A stretch of DNA of 47,161 nt from UKL13-2 sp031430555 (lineage in GTDB: Bacteria > Pseudomonadota > Gammaproteobacteria > Burkholderiales > Usitatibacteraceae): NCBI GenBank assembly GCA_031430555.1, contig JANPBQ010000020.1:1-47161 (forward strand). The letters are read 5' to 3'. The notes below the pieces were generated by a model that saw nothing but the letters and a program-made list of their open reading frames with translations, did not search any database and had not been told where the DNA came from. Each line of letters begins with the position of its first letter. Position 1 is the first letter of the stretch. Position numbers and translations under genes: made by a program. This document shows, in pieces, positions 8,237 to 17,231 of this stretch.

Positions 8237-11200
8237 ATGACAAATTCGCCCATTCGCCGGATTCTCGTATCACTGATCTGCCTTTCTTCGGCTTTTGTAT
8301 TTTCTGAGACCGCATTCGCCGCGCAATCGATCTTTGCGCCCGACGCATCGACGACCTCGAAAAATGCACCCCGTTCAAAGTTCGACATCAAGAGCAAAGC
8401 GACTTCCATTCTGCTGAGTCGTGAATTGATGAACGATTTAAAGGGTAATGAAGAACACGAGTTTGTGTTTCCCAATGAGACGCGCCACGTCGTTGTGTTT
8501 GACCGCATCGAAGATCATGGCGGTGGGATTCGCTCCAGCGTCGGCTACTTGAAAGAGCATGGAAAGGACTATCGCGTCATTATCACCACCGGCCCCGGCG
8601 GCGCATTTGGCTCAATTCGTACGCCTGAAACACTCTATCGAATCGTGCCGGGCCTTGATGGTCAGGATCTGTTGGTGGATATGACAGAAGAGCAAAAACT
8701 CATTCCCTATATTGACCTTGGTAACGATTCACGCCGCGCGCCTCCGCCGGAGCCCTCAATAAAGAATGGATCTGAGAAGAACATAACGACGAGCGTCGAA
8801 ACCAAATTGCCAGATTCAATTGTTGCATTGGCCGCACCCACACCGCAGGCCACGATTGACTTGATGGTGGTTTATACGAATGGACTCGCGGCCCGGCTTG
8901 GTTCGGGGTTGATGACGCGTTTATACAATCTGGTCACCGCCGCAAATACCGCCTATATCGATAGTGAAGTGGCAATCACGTTGCGATTGGTAAACGCAAC
9001 CATGGCCAACTACAACGATATCGACGGCAATGGCACTGCGCTCGATGCGATCACTCCAAGCGGCGGGGTTAATGCTGCGTTCACCAATATTGAAGCAATA
9101 CGCACGAGTGTGGGCGCTGATATGGTTGCGCTGTTGCGTGCGGGTGGCGATAACAATGGGAGCGGCATCGCGTGGCTTACCACCTCCGCAACGCCGAACG
9201 CAGGGTTCATGTATTCCGTGACGACCGGTTGCGTGGTGGGTTGCGATTCGGTATTCATCCATGAGCTTGGCCACAACATGGGTAATGCGCATGACAAGGC
9301 GACGGCGGCGTATCAGGACGGCGGTACACCCACTCCAGATTCAGGTGCCTTTCCCTACTCCTTCGGGCATTTTTTTTGCGCAAGCGGTGTGCTGACCTGC
9401 AACCCGTTTGTGCTGGGCGGTTGCATTACGCAGCCCACGTGTACGACAAACAACAGCAACAACGTCGGCACGATCATGAGTTATTTCAATCCGGTGACAT
9501 TGAAGTTCTCCAACCCCAACTTGATGTGCGCGCCGGCGGGCGGGGGCGCGACATTGCAGCCCTGCGGCGTAGCGAATCAGGAAGACAATGCACGCTCCAT
9601 GAATGACATGCGCTTCGCACTGCAAAACATTAAGGCGACCGTAGTCGCAACCCTGCCAGGCGCAATCCAACTCGCCCAGAGTAGCTATTCCTTCAGTGAA
9701 ATGGCCGGCGTCGTAAACATCGCCGTGAGCCGCGTTGGCGGCGCAAGCGGCGCCGTGTCTGTCAGCTACTCGACGAGTGACGGATCGGCAAAGGCCGGAT
9801 TTGACTACTTACCCGCGAGCGGTATGCTCACTTGGGCGGATGGCGATGCGACGGTCAAGTTCATTCCCGTCACACTGATCAATGATGGCGTGACGGAGGG
9901 CGGCGAGACGTTCAACGTGAGTATCGCGAATCCCACGGGTGCGCCGGGCATTTTCATCGGTCTACCCACCTCAGCCCCGGTACAAATTGCTGAAAGCACG
10001 ACTTGGCCGCCAGGCGGTTTGACGCCTGCTGGATTCAACGCGACGGCGGGCAATTCGGCACCATGGGCGGTCGCGTCGGACTCCACATTCGAAGGAGGTT
10101 TCAGTCTGAAATCCGGGGCGATTGCGAATCTTGGGGCAAGTAGTTTTTCGGCCATTGAGTTTACGGGGAGTTTTCAGGCGGGATTTGTGACGTTTGCCTA
10201 CAGGGTTTATAGCTTTCCTAACTTTGGCCCCTTCGAGTTTTCGATTGACCAAGGTTTGCCTGGTGCCGTGGTGGCGCTGACCGATTCTGGAAATACAGGC
10301 TGGAAGACTTTTAGCTATGCAATTTCTGCTGGTACCCATACATTGCGATGGAAGCAAACCAACGTTCTGGGTTTTCCATGTTCATTGGCATTCAACATGT
10401 CTAATCCTCAAGACATGAATTGCCAAGATCGCGCATGGATCGATGCCGTCTCGTTGCCGTTGACAATCGCCGGTTCATCAACGGCCCTCGTGTCCACCGC
10501 CAACCCCTCCACCACCGGCCAATCGGTCACCTTCACGGCCACTGTCACCGGCGGTGCCGGCACACCCACCGGCGCCGTGACCTTTCGCGACGCGGGCAAC
10601 ATTATCACCATGCCCAACAATTGCAATCTCGTAGTCATGAGCGGCGGCAGCGCGAGTTGCACCACCAACGCGTTGTCGACAGGGGCTCATGCCATCACAG
10701 CAGCCTATTCCGGCAATTCCACCTATGACGTCAGCACCTCCGCAACGCTCATGCAGAACGTCAATGGAATTGCCCTGATGGTCACCAAAGCGGGAACAGG
10801 TGGCGGCAATGTCGTTTCAAATCCCGCCGGCATCGACACCGCGATCAACAATAATAGCGCCGGCTTCGCGACCAATACCGTCGTCACGCTGACGCAAACA
10901 CCGTCAATAGGTTCGGTGTTCGCTGGCTGGTCAGGTGCATGTTCAGGCACTGGCACCTGCATGGTGACGATGGACGTAGCGAAAAGCGTTACCGCCACTT
11001 TCAACGCCTTCTGCACCGCCGGCACCTTTTCCATGACCGGTTTCGCCCCCTGCACTCCCGCCTCGATGGGAAATTTTGTCGCCGGCGTCGGCGCGATGGC
11101 GCAGTCGCAGTGTCTCGCAGGAGCGTATCAACCCAATACCGGTGCCACGTCTTGCCTTCTGGCGTCGCCCGGAAGTTTTGTCGCTAACGCCGGCTCCGCA

Positions 11201-12670
11201 AATCAGACCGCTTGTTCGCTCGGCACATACCAGCCAAGTTCGTCTGCAACGGTCTGTCTGCAGGCGGCACCGGGAAATTTTGTCGGCATGACGGGGGCGA
11301 TTGCGCAGACCGCATGCAGCCCAGGCGCCTATCAGTCGCTGGCGGCACAGGCGTCGTGCGTGTTGGCGAGTCCCGGAAGCTTTGTCGCGGGCAGTGGCGC
11401 AACAATGCAGAGCCCGTGCGTAGCCGGCACATTCCAATCGATGGGCGGGGCGATAGCCTGCACACCGGCCAGCGCGGGAAGTTTTGTGGCGATGGCCGGC
11501 GCGATAGCGCAGACGCAATGCTTGGTCGGGACTTATCAGCCGATGCCCGGTGCGGCGTCATGCTTACTCGCGAGCCCCGGCAACTTTGTCAGCATCACGG
11601 GTGCAATCGCGCAGACGGCGTGCAGCCCGGGAACCTATCAATCTGCGATGGCCGCGACCGCTTGCCTGCAAGCCTCGCCAGGCAGTTTCGTCTCGATACC
11701 GCAAGCGACCGCACAGATCGCCTGCTCACCAGGCTCGTATCAGGATTTGCCATCACAGACCTCATGCAAACTCGCGCAGCCGGGTTTCTTCGTCGCGGGT
11801 GGCGGCGCCATTCAACAGACCGCCTGCCCGATGGGAACCACCTCGATCGGTACCGGCAACATTGCGTGCGTGTCGATACTGCCGAGTGCGCCGACGATGG
11901 TGATTGCAACGCCCGGCAATGCACAGGCCAGCATTGCCTTTGCAGTGCCCGCCTCCAATGGGGGCTCGCCGATTCTGGATTACACCGTGACCTGCATTGG
12001 GCCGAATACCGTGAGCCCGGTCGGCACGTTCTCACCGATCATCGCGACAGGCCTCACGAATGGTCAAAACTATTCATGCTCCGTCACCGCCCGCAATGCG
12101 AACGGTTCGGGACCGGCCTCGTCGCCGCCGATGAATGTGATGCCCAGCGCAATGGCTCCGATCGCACTGAATAGCGTGGTATCTCGGAGAAATCATCCGG
12201 GCTTGGGTGACCAGGATATTGGCATCATCGCCAGCACGCCGCTCGCGGGTCTGGTCGATGTCGAGCCGCGCACTATCGGCGCCGGGCATCAAATCGTGTT
12301 CCGCTTCAACAACACGGTAACGTCGGTGGCATCAAGTGCCACCACACTCGGCAGCGTGTCGCACGCGATCAACGGTGGCAACACCAGCGAAGTGATTGTG
12401 ACGTTGACGGGCATTGCCGATAACCGCCGCGCCACCGTCTCACTCGCGGGCGTGAACGGCACCTTGAATCCGTCGGCGTCGATCGGTTTCCTCGTCGGCG
12501 ATGTGACCAACTCACGATCAGTGAATGCGAGCGACATCAGCGCCGTGAAAGCACACAACGGCATAGCGGTGTCGCCCACCAATTACCGCTTCGACCTGAA
12601 CGTCACGGGGACAATCAACGGTACCGATGTGTCCGCCGTGAAAGCGCGGTCGGGGTTGATGATTCCGTAG
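8237..12670 (+). CDS. Secreted zinc metalloprotease (metzincin) with Cys-repeat array and dockerin-like C-terminus
   Basis: 1477 residues; start at 8237 with AGAGG five bases upstream and a Sec signal peptide ending near AFA-A29. Residues 30-200 look like a propeptide. The catalytic domain spans about 205-465 with HELGHNMGNAH (342-352), the HExxHxxGxxH zinc site of metzincins (reprolysin-like), and a Met-turn in IMSYF (413-417). Then come a Calx-beta-like domain (about 475-570), a beta region, a bacterial Ig-like domain (about 745-840), a WSGACSGTGTC bacterial-repeat domain (about 845-925), eight exact-length 34-residue Cys-rich repeats (945-1216), a fibronectin-type repeat (1217-1305) and the module shared with the next four proteins (about 1309-1477). 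Exported, calcium-dependent proteolysis of extracellular protein is likely; the substrate is unknown. Confidence 0.9.
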   Translation: MTNSPIRRILVSLICLSSAFVFSETAFAAQSIFAPDASTTSKNAPRSKFDIKSKATSILLSRELMNDLKGNEEHEFVFPNETRHVVVFDRIEDHGGGIRSSVGYLKEHGKDYRVIITTGPGGAFGSIRTPETLYRIVPGLDGQDLLVDMTEEQKLIPYIDLGNDSRRAPPPEPSIKNGSEKNITTSVETKLPDSIVALAAPTPQATIDLMVVYTNGLAARLGSGLMTRLYNLVTAANTAYIDSEVAITLRLVNATMANYNDIDGNGTALDAITPSGGVNAAFTNIEAIRTSVGADMVALLRAGGDNNGSGIAWLTTSATPNAGFMYSVTTGCVVGCDSVFIHELGHNMGNAHDKATAAYQDGGTPTPDSGAFPYSFGHFFCASGVLTCNPFVLGGCITQPTCTTNNSNNVGTIMSYFNPVTLKFSNPNLMCAPAGGGATLQPCGVANQEDNARSMNDMRFALQNIKATVVATLPGAIQLAQSSYSFSEMAGVVNIAVSRVGGASGAVSVSYSTSDGSAKAGFDYLPASGMLTWADGDATVKFIPVTLINDGVTEGGETFNVSIANPTGAPGIFIGLPTSAPVQIAESTTWPPGGLTPAGFNATAGNSAPWAVASDSTFEGGFSLKSGAIANLGASSFSAIEFTGSFQAGFVTFAYRVYSFPNFGPFEFSIDQGLPGAVVALTDSGNTGWKTFSYAISAGTHTLRWKQTNVLGFPCSLAFNMSNPQDMNCQDRAWIDAVSLPLTIAGSSTALVSTANPSTTGQSVTFTATVTGGAGTPTGAVTFRDAGNIITMPNNCNLVVMSGGSASCTTNALSTGAHAITAAYSGNSTYDVSTSATLMQNVNGIALMVTKAGTGGGNVVSNPAGIDTAINNNSAGFATNTVVTLTQTPSIGSVFAGWSGACSGTGTCMVTMDVAKSVTATFNAFCTAGTFSMTGFAPCTPASMGNFVAGVGAMAQSQCLAGAYQPNTGATSCLLASPGSFVANAGSANQTACSLGTYQPSSSATVCLQAAPGNFVGMTGAIAQTACSPGAYQSLAAQASCVLASPGSFVAGSGATMQSPCVAGTFQSMGGAIACTPASAGSFVAMAGAIAQTQCLVGTYQPMPGAASCLLASPGNFVSITGAIAQTACSPGTYQSAMAATACLQASPGSFVSIPQATAQIACSPGSYQDLPSQTSCKLAQPGFFVAGGGAIQQTACPMGTTSIGTGNIACVSILPSAPTMVIATPGNAQASIAFAVPASNGGSPILDYTVTCIGPNTVSPVGTFSPIIATGLTNGQNYSCSVTARNANGSGPASSPPMNVMPSAMAPIALNSVVSRRNHPGLGDQDIGIIASTPLAGLVDVEPRTIGAGHQIVFRFNNTVTSVASSATTLGSVSHAINGGNTSEVIVTLTGIADNRRATVSLAGVNGTLNPSASIGFLVGDVTNSRSVNASDISAVKAHNGIAVSPTNYRFDLNVTGTINGTDVSAVKARSGLMIP
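11069..11884 (+). repeat. Eight tandem 102-bp units encoding 34-residue Cys repeats
   Basis: Eight units of exactly 34 codons lie inside the metalloprotease gene (residues 945-1216). The pattern is G-x-F-V near the start, G-A-x-x-Q in the middle, then Cys, G-x-Y-Q and a second Cys, so sixteen spaced cysteines. The Cys-x2-G-x-Y pattern recalls ephrin-receptor-like GCC2/GCC3 motifs of eukaryotes. Units differ at many codons, so the array is not very recent. Confidence 0.9.
12161..12667 (+). other. Shared dockerin-like C-terminal module, copy 1
   Basis: Codes for the last ~169 residues of the metalloprotease. Landmarks: VSRRNH, VEPRTIGAGH, IVFRF, VTLTGIADNRR, GFLVGDV, then loop 1 DVTNSRSVNASD followed by ISAVKA, and loop 2 DLNVTGTINGTD followed by VSAVKARSG. 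Loop 2 keeps D1, N3, T5, G6, N9 and D12 of a dockerin calcium loop; loop 1 keeps D1, N9 and D12 only. Confidence 0.85.
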
Positions 12671-12815
12671 AGACAAGCGCAGGCAAATTTACATAACTCC
12701 CTGTCGTACCGACGAATGCCGGTACCCAAGTTTCGTATGATTCCGTAGAGACAAGCGCAGGCAAATTCACATAACTCCCTGTCGTACCGGCGAATGCCGG
12801 TACCCAAGTTTCGTA
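12659..12815. repeat. 78-bp tandem duplication spanning the protease stop codon
   Basis: Two nearly identical units (12659-12736 and 12737-12814) begin with ATGATTCCGTAG, which in the first copy holds the last codons and stop of the metalloprotease gene. Each contains GTACCGGCGAATGCCGGTAC or a one-base variant, an eight-base stem with a four-base loop. Only two or so differences separate the units, so the duplication is recent. Confidence 0.9.
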
Positions 12816-13042
12816 GCATATTGAGTGGAAGTGAAACATTTGACCCCGGACTAAATCCGGGGCGACAAGTTTGTGCATTTGTCGGACGCCGCGGAAAACA
12901 CCAGTACTGGCGCGGTGTTCGGCAGCATTTATCCTGAAACGCCGCGCCAGTGCTTGAGTTTGGTTGTTTCGCGCTCTGCAACCAAAAACGCCTTTCGCGC
13001 GTAAATGCGCTATTGCCCCATCGCAATACAAAGGGAATGACC
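12816..13042. other. Intergenic repeats, no gene
   Basis: Holds a CCCCGGA...TCCGGGG hairpin (12844-12862) and one copy of the dispersed CTGGCGCGG palindrome (12901-12958). The AAGGGA ribosome-binding site for the next gene is at 13031-13036. No supported coding region. Confidence 0.6.
12901..12958. repeat. Dispersed CACTGGCG palindromic repeat, copy 1
   Basis: An imperfect hairpin with CTGGCGCGG and CCGCGCCAG arms. Its reverse complement aligns closely over about 50 bases with the copy at 25072-25137 and, less closely, with 19984-20037. It is a REP-like family found around the secreted-protein cluster. Confidence 0.75.
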
Positions 13043-15403
13043 ATGATCGGAAAATGGCGCGGGATTTTGCGGGTGTGGTGTTGTGCGGTGTTGATCGGAA
13101 TTTCCGGTCAGGCGCAGGCGGCGTTTCACCTCTGGAAAATCAACGAGGTTTACTCGAATGCCAGCGGCACAATTCAATTTGTCGAATTCGCTACCCAATC
13201 CGCAAATGAGCAGTTCATCAATGGGCATAGCGTCACCAGCACAAATGGACCATCGACCAACACGTTCACTTTCACGAGCAACCTCCAAGGCACTACCGCG
13301 AACAAAAAATTCCTGATCGCCACAAGCGGCTTTCAGGCGCTTGGCGTCGTCGTGCCTGACTTTGTAATTCCGGATGGATTCTTGTTCACCCAGGATGGCT
13401 CGGTCAATTTTGCGAATGTCGACATTCTCAGTTACTCATCCCTCCCGACAGGCGGAGTACTTTCACTCAATCGGGACATGTCCACGGGAATCAACTCCCC
13501 CACCAATTTCGCGGGCAACACGGGCTCAATTTCCGCACCCTCCATCAATCCGCCCGGCGCGCCGACCAACGTCTCTGCCACCGCCACCGGCCTTGGCCAG
13601 CTCAACGTATCCTACACACCACCCGCGAACAATGGCGGAGCCACTATCACGTCGTACACCGCAGTTTGCGGCATACAGAGCGCGAGCGGATTGTCGAACC
13701 CGTTATTGGTGTCGAGCCTGCCAAGTGGCGTGCCGGTGTCCTGCACGGTCACCGCGACCAACTCAGCGGGTACCAGTTCACCATCGAGTCCATCGGCCAG
13801 CGTGGCACCGCTGGGCATACCTGATCCGCCGACCATCGGCAACGCCGTCCCCGGCAACGCGCAAGTGACGATCGCCTTCTCCGCGCCATCCAACACCGGC
13901 GGCTCCTCCATCACTGGTTTCACCGCGACCTGCGGCGGACAGAATGCAAGCGGCGGCAATTCGCCGTTGACCGTGATGGGTCTTACCAATGGCGTTGGCG
14001 TGAGCTGCACCGTCATTGCCAGCAATGCGCAAGGCAATAGTCTGCCTTCCTCGGTATCCAATACCGTCACGCCGTTTGTACCGGCAACAATTCCCGACGC
14101 GCCGATCATTGGCGTTGCTGTCGCCGGCAATGCTCAGCTCACCGTTAATTTCTCGCCGCCGGGTAGCGATGGCGGTGCGGCCATCACGAGTTATTCCGCC
14201 ACATGCGGCGGCGCAAGTGCGAGCGGCGCGGGTTCGCCGATCACGGTTACGGGATTAGCCAATGGCATTGCGGTGACCTGCACCGTGCTCGCCACCAACA
14301 GTCAGGGCAACAGCCTGCCCTCGGCGGCCTCGAATAGCGTCACGCCGGTGACGGTGCCGGGAGCGCCGGTCATCGGCACTGCGGTGGCGGGAAACACTGA
14401 GGTGACGGTGAATTTCACCGCGCCATCGAGCAATGGCGGCTCGATGGTCACCGGTTACACCGCCACCTGCGGGGCGCAGATTGCATTCGGTGGGTTTCCG
14501 CCGATTACGGTTGGGGGCATGGCGAACGGTGTTGCCGTCACCTGCCGCGTATTTGCGACCAATGCGCAGGGCAATGGCGCGCTGTCGGCGACTTCAAACA
14601 GCGTGACGCCAGCAACCGTGCCGGGCGCGCCGGTGATTGGTGCGGGCCTTGCAGGCAACGCGTCGGCATCAGTCGCATTCATTGCACCGGGCCTCAGTGG
14701 GGGTTCGCCTATCCTGAGTTACACCGCCACCTGTGCGAGTGTCGGCAATACCCTTACGGCGACAGGAACGACATCGCCGCTCTATGTGTTTGGTCTCACC
14801 AATGGGTCACCATATACCTGCAACGTGAAAGCGAGCAACGCACTGGGCACAGGCGCCGCGTCAAGCGGTGTCAATGTGACGCCCGCCAATATTTCACTTC
14901 TCACGTCGGTCGTGTCGCGAAAATTGCACAATGGCGTGGAACGTGATTTGCCGATTGCGTTTGCCCTGCCGCCCGGTGCGCCTCCAACGGTTGAGCCTCG
15001 CCTGATCGGCAATGGTCATCGCATTGTCTTTCAAACGATTATCGGTGCAGCCAGCCTTCCTGGTGGCCTTTCTCTGGCGCCCAACATGGGCAATGCCAGC
15101 GCAAGTGTTTCCGGCAACGAACTCATCGTGACGCTGACCGGCATTCCGGACAATCAGCGAGTCACGTTGACGTTGATTGGTATCGAGCCGACGTTTGAAG
15201 ACGAATCCGTCACTGTCGGCTTCCTCGCCGGCGATGTCAGCGGCTCCGGGAGCGTGAATGCAGGCGATATCAGCGGCGTGAAAGCGCGTGTCGGGCAACC
15301 TGCAGGGACAAACAATTTCAAATACGATCTCAACCTGACGGGCGAAATCGGCCCGGCCGATGTGTCGGTGGTGAAATCGCGGGCGGGAAAATCGTTGCCT
15401 TGA
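13043..15403 (+). CDS. Secreted five-fibronectin-repeat protein with dockerin-like C-terminus
   Basis: 786 residues. Of two close ATGs, 13043 is preferred because AAGGGA is six bases upstream, whereas it abuts the ATG at 13037. A signal peptide ends near QAQA-A. Residues about 25-165 form a beta-rich domain beginning FHLWKINEVYSN that I do not recognise firmly; it has a lamin-tail-like look. Five fibronectin type III-like repeats of about 90 residues follow (each starting P-x-A-P or P-D-P-P and containing a NGG...I-x-x-Y core with paired Cys). The last ~170 residues are the shared module, ending KSLP. No enzyme motif is visible, so a binding or structural role outside the cell is the best guess. 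It lies between the metalloprotease and the haem-motif protein on the same strand. Confidence 0.85.
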   Translation: MIGKWRGILRVWCCAVLIGISGQAQAAFHLWKINEVYSNASGTIQFVEFATQSANEQFINGHSVTSTNGPSTNTFTFTSNLQGTTANKKFLIATSGFQALGVVVPDFVIPDGFLFTQDGSVNFANVDILSYSSLPTGGVLSLNRDMSTGINSPTNFAGNTGSISAPSINPPGAPTNVSATATGLGQLNVSYTPPANNGGATITSYTAVCGIQSASGLSNPLLVSSLPSGVPVSCTVTATNSAGTSSPSSPSASVAPLGIPDPPTIGNAVPGNAQVTIAFSAPSNTGGSSITGFTATCGGQNASGGNSPLTVMGLTNGVGVSCTVIASNAQGNSLPSSVSNTVTPFVPATIPDAPIIGVAVAGNAQLTVNFSPPGSDGGAAITSYSATCGGASASGAGSPITVTGLANGIAVTCTVLATNSQGNSLPSAASNSVTPVTVPGAPVIGTAVAGNTEVTVNFTAPSSNGGSMVTGYTATCGAQIAFGGFPPITVGGMANGVAVTCRVFATNAQGNGALSATSNSVTPATVPGAPVIGAGLAGNASASVAFIAPGLSGGSPILSYTATCASVGNTLTATGTTSPLYVFGLTNGSPYTCNVKASNALGTGAASSGVNVTPANISLLTSVVSRKLHNGVERDLPIAFALPPGAPPTVEPRLIGNGHRIVFQTIIGAASLPGGLSLAPNMGNASASVSGNELIVTLTGIPDNQRVTLTLIGIEPTFEDESVTVGFLAGDVSGSGSVNAGDISGVKARVGQPAGTNNFKYDLNLTGEIGPADVSVVKSRAGKSLP
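14891..15400 (+). other. Shared dockerin-like C-terminal module, copy 2
   Basis: Landmarks VVSRKLH, TVEPRLIGNGH, IVFQ, VTLTGIPDNQR, GFLAGDV; loop 1 DVSGSGSVNAGD then ISGVKAR; loop 2 DLNLTGEIGPAD then VSVVKSRAG. This copy has Gly at position 6 of loop 1, closest to a canonical dockerin, but Gly instead of Asn at position 9 of loop 2. Confidence 0.85.
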
Positions 15404-15505
15404 CCTGTTGACCCTATGCGTCGTCCGGTGTGCCACAATTGCGAAACATGGTGTAGTGTTCGGTTGAAACACGCAGCGTCGATCGTGACCCCTTGAAAGC
15501 GCGCC

Positions 15506-17176
15506 ATGTACCGAATCCTGAAGCAGCTCACAATCTTTGCCGCTTTGCTGATATTTTCGTCGCACAGCGCGGCGCAAAATACGTATGTACCAAAGTGCAA
15601 TGGTTGCCATGGTGCGATAAGTACACTTTCCCAAACGGGCACAGGCTCATTGGGTGCATTGCGCGCCGCCAATAACCCCGCGTATCTCGCCTTTAAATAC
15701 AACAACGGCATGGGGAGCCTATCAACGATTTCAATGGTCGGTGCCACCGCCACCGACTTCACCAACATTACCAATGAAATCGGTCTCAGTTCCCAGCGCA
15801 TCGCGCCTACTTTCACGAGTGCCGTCCCGCCCACGACCGGAACAGTCAATACTCCTTACAGCCATACCGTAACTGCAAACGGTGCGCCGGTGCTGGTCGG
15901 CAATTTGGGCTTAGGCATTTCGACGATCGTGGGCGCGACGACCTTCACCACGCCCGCCGCATTCCGGGTCACCTCAGGCGCATTGCCGACCGGTCTGACG
16001 TTGACAGGCAGCACCGGTGCCATCACCGGCACCCCAACCGTCGGTGGCCTCTTCACCGGCACCATCACTGCCAATAATCAGATCGCACCCGCCGCGACGC
16101 AGAATTTCAGCATCAACATCGCGAAGCTAAACCAAACGATCACCTTCGGCGCGCAAACCACGCCGCGCGCGTTCGTGCTGAACAGCATGTTCGCCGTCAA
16201 TCCGTTGCCAACTGCCACCTCAGGGCTGACGACTTTTACGTACGGCACATCGACAGGCACCATCTGCAGCGTGGCCGGCACCACTGTCACGATGCTTGCC
16301 TCAGGTACTTGCACGATTACCGCGATTCAACCGGGCAATACGCAATACAACGCCACATCAACCGCTTCACAAAGCGTCGTGTTTGCCACAACACCCGGCG
16401 CGCCAACAGGAGTAACGGCGATGGCGGGCAATGCCCAAGCCACCGTCTCATTCGCCGCCCCGGCCAGCAATGGCGGCGCAAATATCACCGGCTATACGGT
16501 GACCTCGAACCCTGCTGGCGGCGTAGACCTCAATGCCGGCACCACCGGTCTCTCACACACTGTCAACAATCTGGTCAACGGCACGCCATACACATTTACC
16601 GTGCGCGCCACCAACATTGCCGGACCGGGTGCCGTGTCGGTTGCCTCGTCGAGCGTCACGCCGGTGGCGCCGCTGGTGATCGTCTCCGTCAATTCGCGCA
16701 AGACCCACGCGGCTGCCGGGCCATTCGACGTGCTGATCGACCACAACATCGCAAGCAACGGCCTGGTCTCGGTCGAGCCGCGCAATATCGGCAGTGGGCA
16801 TTTGCTGGTGTTCCAATTCAGCGGAACGGTAACCGTGCCGGGAAGCGTGATGACGACGGTGGGTTCTGCGAGCGCGCCGCTCGCCTCCGGTAACAACGTG
16901 CTTGTGACATTGACCAACGTGCCTGATCGGCAGCGCGTAACCGTGACACTGTCAGGCGTGAATGGCTCCGCCGGTGCGAGTGCAACCATCGGATTTCACG
17001 TCGGCGACGTGAGTAATTCGCGTGCCGTGAACGCCGCCGACATCAGCGGCGTGAAGGCGCGCAACGGCCAGGCAGTGAATACGACGACCGCGCGATACGA
17101 TGTCAATCTTTCCGGTGTCATCGATGGCGTCGACGTGTCGGTGGTGAAGGCGAGATCCGGCCAAGTATTGCCCTGA
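15506..17176 (+). CDS. Exported protein with CXXCH haem motif, Ig-like domains and dockerin-like C-terminus
   Basis: 556 residues; start at 15506 with a signal peptide ending near SAAQ24. The mature N-terminus carries CNGCH (31-35), a covalent haem c attachment motif, followed by Met residues that might be the sixth ligand (MGSL, ISMVG). The cytochrome-like part is short (about residues 24-95) and may be a minimal or degenerate cytochrome c domain. Next come a putative Ig-like domain (about 97-205), a second beta domain (about 207-295), one fibronectin-type repeat (about 297-385) and the shared module (about 388-556) ending QVLP. If haem is attached it would be an extracellular electron-transfer protein; next to it lies a PQQ dehydrogenase-like gene, a natural electron donor. 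That link is inference. Confidence 0.82.
   Translation: MYRILKQLTIFAALLIFSSHSAAQNTYVPKCNGCHGAISTLSQTGTGSLGALRAANNPAYLAFKYNNGMGSLSTISMVGATATDFTNITNEIGLSSQRIAPTFTSAVPPTTGTVNTPYSHTVTANGAPVLVGNLGLGISTIVGATTFTTPAAFRVTSGALPTGLTLTGSTGAITGTPTVGGLFTGTITANNQIAPAATQNFSINIAKLNQTITFGAQTTPRAFVLNSMFAVNPLPTATSGLTTFTYGTSTGTICSVAGTTVTMLASGTCTITAIQPGNTQYNATSTASQSVVFATTPGAPTGVTAMAGNAQATVSFAAPASNGGANITGYTVTSNPAGGVDLNAGTTGLSHTVNNLVNGTPYTFTVRATNIAGPGAVSVASSSVTPVAPLVIVSVNSRKTHAAAGPFDVLIDHNIASNGLVSVEPRNIGSGHLLVFQFSGTVTVPGSVMTTVGSASAPLASGNNVLVTLTNVPDRQRVTVTLSGVNGSAGASATIGFHVGDVSNSRAVNAADISGVKARNGQAVNTTTARYDVNLSGVIDGVDVSVVKARSGQVLP
16667..17173 (+). other. Shared dockerin-like C-terminal module, copy 3
   Basis: Landmarks VNSRKTH, VEPRNIGSGH, LVFQF, VTLTNVPDRQR, GFHVGDV; loop 1 DVSNSRAVNAAD then ISGVKARNG; loop 2 DVNLSGVIDGVD then VSVVKARSG. 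In loop 2, D1, N3, S5, G6, D9 and D12 are all potential calcium ligands or the usual glycine. Confidence 0.85.
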
Positions 17177-17231
17177 CCGTTCGTCGGCGGCGCTTGTCGC
17201 GCGTTTGCATGGTTATGTGAAACTAATCTGC

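Noticed and set aside
11069..11884. Regular 102-bp repeats as a CRISPR array
   Set aside because: The units are coding, in phase, 34 codons each, without unique spacers, and lie within the metalloprotease gene.
8237..12670. Type I secretion of the tagged proteins through the adjacent exporter
   Set aside because: All five have clear N-terminal Sec signal peptides, and their C-termini lack RTX repeats; proximity alone is not enough.
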